From contig NC_014664.1 in the NCBI RefSeq assembly GCF_000166055.1, positions 3,255,501-3,319,500 of the forward strand: DNA of 64,000 nt, given 5' to 3'. The DNA comes from Rhodomicrobium vannielii ATCC 17100 (GTDB lineage Bacteria; Pseudomonadota; Alphaproteobacteria; Rhizobiales; Rhodomicrobiaceae). This document shows positions 36,819-44,443 of this stretch, in pieces; position 1 is the first letter of the stretch; each line of letters starts with the position of its first letter. Under the pieces are notes generated by a model. The model worked only from the letters and a program-made list of their open reading frames with translations, did no database searches and was not told the origin of the DNA. The position numbers and the translations under genes were made by a program.

Positions 36819-39800
36819 TCAACTCGCCTCGCGGAACCGCTCCGCCGCCTGCAAATCCACGCTGACGAGCTGGCTTATGCCCTTTTCCTGCATGGTGACG
36901 CCGAAAAGCCGGTTCATGCGCGCCATGGTCATCGGGTGGTGGGTGATGACGAGGAAGCGTGTCTCGGTGGAGCGCGCCATCTCCTCCATCATGGTGCAGA
37001 AACGGTCGACGTTGGCGTCGTCGAGCGGCGCATCCACCTCGTCGAGCACGCAAATCGGCGACGGGTTCGTGAGGAACACCGCGAAGATAAGCGCGAGCGC
37101 GGTCAGCGCCTTCTCGCCGCCAGAAAGCAGCGTGAGCACCTGCGGCTTCTTGCCGGGCGGGCGGCAGAAGATTTCAAGGCCGCTTTCGAGCGGATCGTCG
37201 CTCTCGATCAGTTGAAGCTCGGCTTCGCCACCGCCGAACAGGATCTGAAACAGCCGCACGAAATGCGCTTGCACCGTGTCGAACGCTTCGAGCAGGCGCT
37301 TGCGGCCTTCCTTGTTGAGGCTCGCGATGCCTGTGCGCAGCTTGCCGATGGCTTCTTGAAGGTCGGAGCGCTCCTTCTCCATGCCGTCGAACTCGCCGCC
37401 GAGCGCAGCCGCCTCTTCCTCAGCGCGCAAGTTCACGCCGCCGAGACGCTCGCGCTCCGCCTTGAGCTTCACGATCTGCTGTTCGATCTCCTGCGGCGAC
37501 GGAAGCGTCGCGTCATCCTCAAGGCCAACCGCGCTCAAGATCTCCGGCGGCTGACACTCGAACGTGTCGCGGATCGCGTTCGCATATTCGGCGCGGCGCT
37601 CACGGGCGGCCTCAAGGCGCGCCTCGATGCGGGCGCGGGTTTCGCGCGCGGTGGAAAGCCCCGATTGCGCGTCGCGAAGCGAGCGGTCGGCTTCGCGAAG
37701 GCCGTTCGTTGCGGCGGCGAGCTGATCGGCGGCGGCCTTCCGCGCGGTTTCGGCCTGCCCGATTTCCATGAGAATCTTGTTACGCCGATCCGCAATCTTC
37801 GCCGGAAGCTCCTCGGCCTCGGCCAGTTCCGCTCGGATGCCGTCGAGCCGTTCGGCGAGACTGTTGATTTGCGCGTTCGCGCTCTTGGTGCGCTGAAGCC
37901 AGCGAAGCCGCTCCTCGCCGATCTGCTTGAGGCGGAAGGCGCGGGCGCGGATGTCGCGGTCGATGTCGTCGAGCGCGGCCTTGGCCTGAGTATAGACATC
38001 ACGTGCGGCGGCCGCGCGCTCCTTGAGCCGTGCCAACTCGGCTTCGGCCTGATCGACGGGGCGCGCCTCTTCAAGCGCGGCCTGTGCGTCCTCGCGGGCG
38101 GCCTCGGCCTCTTCGCGCGCATAGGCCGCGCGCTCGCGGGCTTCCTCAATATTACGAAGCTTGTTCGCCTCTTCCATCGCAGCCCGCTCGGCCTGCGAGA
38201 AGGTTGCGCGTTTCTGCGCCAACTGCGCCTGCGACGCACGGACTGCCTCGCGAAGACGCTTCTCCGACGCCTGCGCCTCGGTCGCGGCGTTCTGTGCGGC
38301 AAGCCGCTCCGCTTCGGCGCGGTCGGCGGCTTCGCGCACCTCGTCGAGCTGCTCCTCAAGCCCGGCAAGGCGGTTGCGCTCGGCGAGACGGCGCGCGGCG
38401 GCGGATGGCGCATTCGCGGCGGATACGAACCCGTCCCACCGCCAGAGGTCGCCTTCGCGTGTCACAAGACGCTGTCCGACGGCCAAACTCGCCTTCAGCC
38501 GCTCGCCCTCGTCGCGGCTCGCCACAACGCCAATCTGCGCGAGGCGGCGCGAAAGCTCCAGCGGTCCGCGCACGAAGTTCGACAGCCGCTCCGCGCCGTA
38601 GGGCAGTGCCGGATCGCCGCCTGCGTCGCTGACAAGCGTCCACCGCGTTGGCGATGTCTGATCGGCGGTCACGTCGAGGTCGTCGCCGAGCGCCGCGCCA
38701 AGCGCCACCTCATAGCCCGCCGAGACGGAAATCTGGTCCACGATGGGCTTGAAGCGACCCGCGTCGGACGGCTTTAACAGCTTGATGAGCGTGGCCACCT
38801 CGGTTTCGAGGCTCTTCGCGCGGAGCCTCGCAGCGCCCGCCGCGTCGCGCGTGTCCTTCTCGCGCAGCCGCGCCGCCGCGACGGCTTCCTCCGCCGCGAT
38901 GATATCGCCTTCGATGGTCTCGATCTGCGCTTCGAGCATGGCGACGTCTTCGCGCAAATCTTCTACCGGCGAAGCAGCTTCGGCCCGCGCGCGAAGATCG
39001 GCCAACTGCCGTGAAAGCTCCGCCTCCTGCTGCGCGAAGCGGCCCGCGCGGCCACCATGTTCGGCGATTTGGGCTTCAAGCTGGCGGCGCTCGGCGCGAA
39101 GCTCGGCCACCTTCGAGGTCAGGACGTTGAGCGCGTCCTCGGCCTCATTCAGCCCCTCCATCGCGTTTTCGGCCCGCGCTTCGGTTTCGGCGCGCGCCTC
39201 CGACCCGTCGCCAAGCGCGCGAAGGGCCTCCTCGTCGCGGTCGAACTTTTCGAGAAGCTCGCGCGCCTCCGCTATGGCGGCATCCTCGCGCTCGGCGTCC
39301 GCCTGCACCTGCACGAGGCGCGCGCGAAGCTCGGCCTCGCGCTCCTTCGCGCGGGCTTCCTCGCGGTCGAGCGTGTTGCGTTCCACCTCGATGCGATGGA
39401 GCACGGCGGCGCGCGTCGCTTCCTCGTCACGCAAAGGCTGGAGCGCGTCCGCCGCCTCGGCCTGCAAGCGCAACGCCGCCGCTTCGGCCTGCGTGAACTG
39501 GCCGACCGCGCGCAGGGCTTCGAGAAGCTGCGCCTCTTCGCTCTGCACGGCCACGTTCGCCGCCGAATAATGCAGGTGATGCTGCATCGCTTCGAGCTTG
39601 CGAAGCTCCGTCGTCAACTCGCGATATTTCTGCGCCTGCCGGGCCTGCCGCCGGAGGCTCGAAAGCTGGTTGCCGAGTTGGCCGAGCACGTCCTTCAGGC
39701 GTTCAAGATTTGCCTCGGCGGCCTTCAGGCGCAGCTCCGCTTCATGGCGGCGCGTATAAAGGCCCGCGATGCCCGCCGCGTCTTCGAGAATGCGGCGGCG

Positions 39801-40277
39801 GTCCTGCGGCTTTGCGTTGATGAGCTGGCCGATGGTGCCTTGCTGCACCATCGCCTGACTGCGCGCGCCCGTCGCTGCATCGGCAAACAGGATCTGCACG
39901 TCCTTCGCGCGGACTTCCTTGCCGTTGACCTTGTAGACGGAACCCGCCTCGCGCTGGATGCGGCGCGAGATTTCGAGCACGTCGGCATCGTTGAAGGCGG
40001 CGGGGGCAGTGCGTTTCGTGTTGTCCACGGCAACCATCACCTCGGCCATATTGCGGGCCGGGCGCTTGTCGGTGCCTGCGAAAATGACGTCGTCCATCGC
40101 CGACGCGCGCATGGTCTTGTAGGACGTTTCGCCCATCACCCAGCGCAGCGCTTCGAGCAGGTTCGACTTGCCGCAGCCGTTCGGCCCGACGACGCCCGTC
40201 AGGCCGGGACCGATGAGAAGTTCGGTCGGCTCCACGAAGGATTTAAAGCCAAGAAGCCTTAGCCGTGTGATCTGCAC
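36819..40277 (-). CDS. smc: Chromosome partition protein SMC
   Basis: The 1152-residue protein has an N-terminal ATPase head with Walker A GPNGCGKSN (residues 31-39), long coiled coils rich in Glu/Ala/Arg either side of a hinge (about residues 500-640), and the C-terminal head with signature LLSGGEKALTALAL and Walker B PICVLDEVDAPLDD. It organises and separates chromosomes with ScpA/ScpB. The start is GTG at 40277. The arms are unusually Arg/Ala-rich, typical of high-GC genomes. It lies downstream of the DsbA-like genes, a conserved Rhizobiales order. Confidence 0.97.
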   Translation of the reverse strand: MQITRLRLLGFKSFVEPTELLIGPGLTGVVGPNGCGKSNLLEALRWVMGETSYKTMRASAMDDVIFAGTDKRPARNMAEVMVAVDNTKRTAPAAFNDADVLEISRRIQREAGSVYKVNGKEVRAKDVQILFADAATGARSQAMVQQGTIGQLINAKPQDRRRILEDAAGIAGLYTRRHEAELRLKAAEANLERLKDVLGQLGNQLSSLRRQARQAQKYRELTTELRKLEAMQHHLHYSAANVAVQSEEAQLLEALRAVGQFTQAEAAALRLQAEAADALQPLRDEEATRAAVLHRIEVERNTLDREEARAKEREAELRARLVQVQADAEREDAAIAEARELLEKFDRDEEALRALGDGSEARAETEARAENAMEGLNEAEDALNVLTSKVAELRAERRQLEAQIAEHGGRAGRFAQQEAELSRQLADLRARAEAASPVEDLREDVAMLEAQIETIEGDIIAAEEAVAAARLREKDTRDAAGAARLRAKSLETEVATLIKLLKPSDAGRFKPIVDQISVSAGYEVALGAALGDDLDVTADQTSPTRWTLVSDAGGDPALPYGAERLSNFVRGPLELSRRLAQIGVVASRDEGERLKASLAVGQRLVTREGDLWRWDGFVSAANAPSAAARRLAERNRLAGLEEQLDEVREAADRAEAERLAAQNAATEAQASEKRLREAVRASQAQLAQKRATFSQAERAAMEEANKLRNIEEARERAAYAREEAEAAREDAQAALEEARPVDQAEAELARLKERAAAARDVYTQAKAALDDIDRDIRARAFRLKQIGEERLRWLQRTKSANAQINSLAERLDGIRAELAEAEELPAKIADRRNKILMEIGQAETARKAAADQLAAATNGLREADRSLRDAQSGLSTARETRARIEARLEAARERRAEYANAIRDTFECQPPEILSAVGLEDDATLPSPQEIEQQIVKLKAERERLGGVNLRAEEEAAALGGEFDGMEKERSDLQEAIGKLRTGIASLNKEGRKRLLEAFDTVQAHFVRLFQILFGGGEAELQLIESDDPLESGLEIFCRPPGKKPQVLTLLSGGEKALTALALIFAVFLTNPSPICVLDEVDAPLDDANVDRFCTMMEEMARSTETRFLVITHHPMTMARMNRLFGVTMQEKGISQLVSVDLQAAERFREAS

Positions 40278-40340
40278 AAGTCTCGCCCTTCCGTTTCACC
40301 GCCCGTCACGCCGCCCGGCCGCAGACGCGAGCGGATCGCG

Positions 40341-41132
40341 TCAGGCCGGATTGGCGGAAACGTGCTGCTGGGACTGTGGCTGCTGCGCCGCCGGTGCGGA
40401 CGCGGCGGGATTCGCCAGCGCAGCCTCGATAATCGGCTGCATTTCCTCGAACGACACGGCACCCGCCAATTTCTTGCCGTTCACGAAGAATGTCGGCGTG
40501 CCCGATACGCCAAAGCCCCGGCCCCGCTGTTTTACCAGGACCAACGCATCATTAATGCTTTGATTCGTGAGGCACTCGTCAAACTTGTCCCGCTTTATTC
40601 CTGTGAACTTCACAGCATTGTAAATGTCGTCGGGCTTAACCTCCTGCGCAACCCATGTCTGTTGCGTCGAAAGAAGCTTCTCCACGACCTTGAAATAGTC
40701 CTTCTGCGGCAGGCAGCGGCTTAGAACGGCAGTGGCGGCGGCAGCCTTCCCGATCGGATATTCGCGCAGGACGAGCTTCACCTTGCCCTTGTCGATATAG
40801 GCCTTCTTCAGCTTCGGCAGCGTCTCCGCCTGAAACTTCGCACTGTTCGCGCAGGTGAGCGACAGATATTCGACAACCGTCACGGGCGCGTTCCCCTTGC
40901 CGATCACCTGATCGCCGAGCGGGCCGGGTTCTGCGAGGTCCGCCGCCGAGATCACCCTCTCCGACTTCGGCTTGTCAGCGTCAGCCTGCGCGGCTTCGTC
41001 GGCGCCAAGCGACAGCGACGGAAGCGAAGGCATTGAAGGCATGGCGGGCAACGAAACGCCGCTGGTGCAACCGGCCAGCAGAGCCGCGAATGATGCCGCG
41101 CCAACAAGACGTGCAACGCTTGAAAGTGTCAT
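40341..41132 (-). CDS. DsbA-like thioredoxin-fold lipoprotein lacking CXXC
   Basis: The 263-residue protein has a lipoprotein signal (LLAGC, lipid-modified C22) and a DsbA-family thioredoxin fold, with the cis-Pro loop GVSGTPTFFVNGKKL. The active-site position reads LTCANSAKF: only the first cysteine (C94) is kept, and the second is Ser97. It therefore cannot form the usual disulfide but could act as a reductase, isomerase or chaperone. It shares domain order with the neighbouring dsbA and is probably its diverged duplicate. Start is ATG 41132, after a GGGTGGG Shine-Dalgarno. Confidence 0.85.
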   Translation of the reverse strand: MTLSSVARLVGAASFAALLAGCTSGVSLPAMPSMPSLPSLSLGADEAAQADADKPKSERVISAADLAEPGPLGDQVIGKGNAPVTVVEYLSLTCANSAKFQAETLPKLKKAYIDKGKVKLVLREYPIGKAAAATAVLSRCLPQKDYFKVVEKLLSTQQTWVAQEVKPDDIYNAVKFTGIKRDKFDECLTNQSINDALVLVKQRGRGFGVSGTPTFFVNGKKLAGAVSFEEMQPIIEAALANPAASAPAAQQPQSQQHVSANPA

Positions 41133-41198
41133 CGGTCCCACCCGTTCTTGACCCTCGAAGACGAGGTCACGCCTCCCTCGGCGCGCTTCGGCCTCTAT

Positions 41199-41226
41199 AA
41201 AAGGAAAGCGCCGCTTTCGCGGCGCT
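41199..41226 (-). terminator. Intrinsic terminator after dsbA
   Basis: On the minus strand AGCGCCGC / GCGGCGCT, a perfect 8-bp stem with GAAA loop, runs into TTTCCTTTT, 8 bp after the dsbA stop. It separates dsbA from the lipoprotein gene downstream. Confidence 0.85.
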
Positions 41227-41233
41227 GACTTGC

Positions 41234-41881
41234 TTATTGCGTGCCGAGATACGGCTTCATCGCCTCGGCGAAAGCCTCAATCGTGGGCGCGCCGTCGAAT
41301 TTCTTTCCGTTGATGAAGAACGTCGGCGTCCCGCGCACGCCCTGTTTCTCGCCGAGACCGCGAACGGCCAGAATCTTTTTCTGAAGGTCTTCATCTGCGA
41401 GGCACTTGTTGAACTCGGCATCGTTCAAACCCGCCTGCTTCGCATAGAGCTTGAGCGGCGTCAGCGCGTCCTGCTTGAAAGCCCAATCGTCCATCTTCTT
41501 GAACAGGAGATCGTTGAACGCGAAGAAGCGGCTCGAATCGAGGCAGCGCGCCAGCACGGAGCCCGCGAAGCCCGCATCGTTCAGCGGAAACTCGCGCTGG
41601 ACATAACGAACCTTGCCGGTATCGATGAACTGCTTCTTGAGTTCCGGCAGCACGTCGCTGTGGAAGTGCGCGCAGTGCGGACAGGAGAGCGACGAATATT
41701 CGATGATCGTGACGGGCGCATCGGCCTTGCCGAGTGCCATGTCTGGAAGCGCAGGCTGCGCCGCCGCGTCCTGCGCCACGGCCGGCGAAACAAAGCGACC
41801 GTCGATCAGGATAGAAAAGCCCAGAGCAAGGGCCAGGGCGGCCACCGGGGCGAAGACTGATAACTTCAGTTTCGAGGACAC
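41234..41881 (-). CDS. DsbA-family thiol:disulfide oxidoreductase
   Basis: The 215-residue exported protein has an N-terminal signal or anchor (residues 1-36, ending SPAVA-QD) and a thioredoxin fold with CPHC (C67-C70) in EYSSLSCPHCAHFH and the cis-Pro loop GVRGTPTFFINGKKF. It forms or rearranges disulfides in the periplasm. I chose GTG 41881 because GGAGA sits 7 bp upstream; a TTG at 41932 would translate through the palindrome. The gene is between DUF721 and the lipoprotein homologue. Confidence 0.9.
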   Translation of the reverse strand: MSSKLKLSVFAPVAALALALGFSILIDGRFVSPAVAQDAAAQPALPDMALGKADAPVTIIEYSSLSCPHCAHFHSDVLPELKKQFIDTGKVRYVQREFPLNDAGFAGSVLARCLDSSRFFAFNDLLFKKMDDWAFKQDALTPLKLYAKQAGLNDAEFNKCLADEDLQKKILAVRGLGEKQGVRGTPTFFINGKKFDGAPTIEAFAEAMKPYLGTQ

Positions 41882-41891
41882 AAGCGCTCTC

Positions 41892-41909
41892 CAAATCAAA
41901 TTCGATTTG
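41892..41909 (-). promoter_or_regulatory. Palindrome upstream of dsbA, matching the frd site
   Basis: CAAATC-N6-GATTTG lies 11 bp before the dsbA start codon and overlaps the Shine-Dalgarno region. It matches the frdA-leader palindrome at 16 of 18 positions. A protein bound here would block ribosome binding or transcription directly. Regulator unknown. Confidence 0.45.
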
Positions 41910-41975
41910 CGATGTTTTGGAGCGCGCGACAATAAATTTCAAGCGCGACTGTTGAAGAGGCTGGGGAGAGCGCGA

Positions 41976-42629
41976 TCAAAGACCGCGCGCTTTTCGACCT
42001 TCGGCCATGCGGGCGAGGGCGGCGGCGAGGCGATCCTGTGGCTGCGGAATGGCAGCTTGGGGCTCGGGTGTTGCGAAGGGCGTGCCGCTTGTCGAGGCGG
42101 TGGCACCCGCTGGGGCAGCACCTGTCGACGCGATCGCCGCCTGCGAGACCGTCGCGGCAGGCGCGGACCGGGTCGGCGCGCGGCGAACAGGCTTTGCGGG
42201 CTTTGCCGAAATCGGCCCCTGCACGATCCGAAGCGCGCTGACCGCACGGAAGCCGAGCGTTCGGTTGATCCGCTCCACGAGTTGCGGCGCGATATATTGC
42301 ACGTCGAGCGCCTTTGCCGGCTCGACCTTGAGAAGCAGCACCGATGGCGGCGTGCGTCCCTCGAAGCCAGGTTCCGGCGCACCCTTTGTCAGGCGCTCGG
42401 GCTTCGTGTGCGATGAAAGCCCGGCGCCCGCGATGGCGGGCCATTCCGCCAGAAGCTCGGCCATGACCGTGCCGCCCCGCGCGAGCGTCTTGCCCGCGAC
42501 CGGCGCGATGAACCGCCCGACCGAAACCGGACCCTTGTATGGAACCGCCGACGCGTTTGCGCCGCTGCTCTTGCCGTGTTGGTTGAAGATCGCCATAGCT
42601 TGGGCGATGGCTGATTCGAGGCATGACAT
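41976..42629 (-). CDS. DUF721 (DciA-like) domain protein
   Basis: The 217-residue protein has a DUF721 domain in its N-terminal two-thirds (ELLAEWPAIAGAGLSSHTKPERL, LKVEPAKALDVQYIAPQLVERINRTLGFRAVSALRIV) and a Pro/Ala-rich linker before a short C-terminal helix (DRLAAALARMAEGRKARGL). DciA proteins load the replicative helicase in bacteria without DnaC; many alphaproteobacterial members are uncharacterised. ATG 42629 or 42596 may be the start. It is divergent from mutY with 42 bp between starts, the order usual in Rhizobiales. Confidence 0.8.
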   Translation of the reverse strand: MSCLESAIAQAMAIFNQHGKSSGANASAVPYKGPVSVGRFIAPVAGKTLARGGTVMAELLAEWPAIAGAGLSSHTKPERLTKGAPEPGFEGRTPPSVLLLKVEPAKALDVQYIAPQLVERINRTLGFRAVSALRIVQGPISAKPAKPVRRAPTRSAPAATVSQAAIASTGAAPAGATASTSGTPFATPEPQAAIPQPQDRLAAALARMAEGRKARGL

Positions 42630-42671
42630 GAAGGCGCGTAACGCCGGGTGCCGCTGTTTGGTGTGCGCCTG

Positions 42672-43820
42672 ATGCAGAAGAGGCACAGCGCGCGGCCCGC
42701 ATTCGCCGCCGAGAGCTTTCAGCGGGCGCTGCTTCGCTGGTACGACGTCGCGCGGCGGGATCTGCCGTGGCGCGCGAAGCCGGGCGAACTCGCCGATCCT
42801 TACCGCGTGTGGCTGTCGGAGATCATGCTTCAGCAGACGACCGTGAAGGCGGTCATCCCCTATTTCGAGGCGTTCACGCGGCGCTGGCCGACCGTTGACG
42901 CGCTGGCCGATGCGTCACGCGACGAGGTGCTCGCGGCGTGGGCGGGGCTCGGCTACTACTCCCGGGCGCGGAACCTGCACGCCTGCGCGCAAGCGCTGGC
43001 CCAGGGCGGCTTTCCGGCGGATGAGGTGGGCCTTCGCGCTCTGCCGGGCGTCGGTGCATATACGTCGGCGGCGATTGCGGCCATCGCCTTCGATCTGCCC
43101 GCCGCAGTTGTTGACGGCAATGTGGAACGCGTGCTCGCGCGGGTTTTCGCGCTCGAGACGCCGCTTCCCGCCGCGAAGGGCGAGCTTCGCAAACTAGCCG
43201 CCGAGTTGACGCCCGCGTCGCGTCCCGGCGATTACGCGCAAGCCATGATGGATCTCGGCGCGGGGATTTGCAGCCCGCGCTCGCCTTCGTGTCTGGTGTG
43301 TCCGGTGCGGGCGTTCTGTGCCGCCGCTGCGAAGGGCGATGCGGAGCGCTTTCCGCTGCGCGCGGCGAAAGCGGCGAGGCCGACGCGGCGCGGCGAAGCC
43401 TTCGTGATCGTGCGGGACGGCTGCATCCTGCTGCGGCGGCGCGCGGACAAGGGGCTGCTCGGCGGCATGATGGAGGTGCCGACATCGGACTGGGTCGCCG
43501 ATGGCGCGGTTGCTGCGCGCTCGACGCGCGGGCGGCCGAAGGTCGGTGCGGACGCGGCGGCTATTGCATCACCGCGAGCCGACACATCGCCTGCGGGGGC
43601 AGCATGGCTACCGGGGCGCACCGTTCAGCACACTTTCACGCATTTCCATTTGGAGCTTCGCGTGTTCGCAGCCGACGCGGACACCGCCCCTTCAGCCGCT
43701 GCGGCATTTTCCGGCGAATGGGCCGCGCTCGACAACCTCGCCGCCTTTGCGCTTCCCTCCGTCATGAAGAAGGCTGTCGCGTCCGGCCTCGAAACTCTTG
43801 GTTTCGGCCGAGCGCCTTAG
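42672..43820 (+). CDS. mutY: A/G-specific adenine glycosylase
   Basis: The 382-residue protein removes adenine mispaired with 8-oxoguanine. The N-terminal glycosylase domain has the catalytic Glu50 in WLSEIMLQQT, helix-hairpin-helix LPGVGAYTSAAI, and DGNVERV with the catalytic Asp. The [4Fe-4S] loop is CSPRSPSCLVCPVRAFC. A C-terminal NUDIX-like 8-oxoG recognition domain ends near QHTFTHFHLELRV. ATG 42672 is preferred to GTG 42648. It converges with the redoxin gene, with 3 bp between stops. Confidence 0.96.
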   Translation: MQKRHSARPAFAAESFQRALLRWYDVARRDLPWRAKPGELADPYRVWLSEIMLQQTTVKAVIPYFEAFTRRWPTVDALADASRDEVLAAWAGLGYYSRARNLHACAQALAQGGFPADEVGLRALPGVGAYTSAAIAAIAFDLPAAVVDGNVERVLARVFALETPLPAAKGELRKLAAELTPASRPGDYAQAMMDLGAGICSPRSPSCLVCPVRAFCAAAAKGDAERFPLRAAKAARPTRRGEAFVIVRDGCILLRRRADKGLLGGMMEVPTSDWVADGAVAARSTRGRPKVGADAAAIASPRADTSPAGAAWLPGRTVQHTFTHFHLELRVFAADADTAPSAAAAFSGEWAALDNLAAFALPSVMKKAVASGLETLGFGRAP

Positions 43821-43823
43821 CCC

Positions 43824-44441
43824 CTATGAGCTGTGCTTGTACTTCACCGAGCAGCCATAAGGTCGCGTGACCGGCGTCGCTACCGGCTTGCCCGCCGCGA
43901 GGTCGTCGAGCGCCGCGCGCACGTAGTTTTTCGCGGCCTTGACATCCGACGGGACGGCGGTCGGCTTGTCGTCGATGCCGCCCTGATAGACGAGCGTGCC
44001 GTCGCCGTTGACGATGAACATGTGCGGCGTGGTTCGCGCGTCGTAGGCGCGGCCGACCTTGCCTTCCGGGTCGAGAAGCACGGCGGCGGGCGCGGCTCCG
44101 CGCTTTTCGCTGAGCTTGTTTGCTTCCGCGCCCGACACTGCGCCCTGCTCGCCCGGCGCGGACGAGATGACCGAAAGCCAGACGACGCCCTTCGCCGCCG
44201 CGTCCTTCTGGAGCGACTGGATGTTGTTCGTCGAATAGTGCTTCTGCACGTAGGGACAGCCGTCATTCGTCCATTCGAGCACGACCGTCTTGCCGCGATA
44301 GTCGGAGAGCTTCACCGTCTTGCCGTTCGAGTCGGTGGCCGAGAAGTCGGGTGCGGGCTTGCCGACTTCAGGCGCGGCGTAAGCAGCGGCGGTCATCGCG
44401 ACGCTCGCAAGAAGCACGGCCAGCTGTTTCAGGAAAGACAT
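43824..44441 (-). CDS. Exported redoxin (AhpC/TSA-like) protein
   Basis: The 205-residue protein has a signal peptide (residues 1-22, ending AAAYA-AP) and a thioredoxin-fold redoxin domain (APDFSATDSNGKTVKLSDYRGKTVVLEW). The peroxidatic cysteine position is C62 in NDGCPYVQKHY, with no vicinal partner. TTPHMFIVNGDGTLVYQGGIDD is the cis-Pro region. It may be a periplasmic peroxiredoxin or thiol protein. It follows the DsbD-like gene with 2 bp between them, suggesting the latter recycles it. Confidence 0.87.
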   Translation of the reverse strand: MSFLKQLAVLLASVAMTAAAYAAPEVGKPAPDFSATDSNGKTVKLSDYRGKTVVLEWTNDGCPYVQKHYSTNNIQSLQKDAAAKGVVWLSVISSAPGEQGAVSGAEANKLSEKRGAAPAAVLLDPEGKVGRAYDARTTPHMFIVNGDGTLVYQGGIDDKPTAVPSDVKAAKNYVRAALDDLAAGKPVATPVTRPYGCSVKYKHSS

Positions 44442-44443
44442 CG

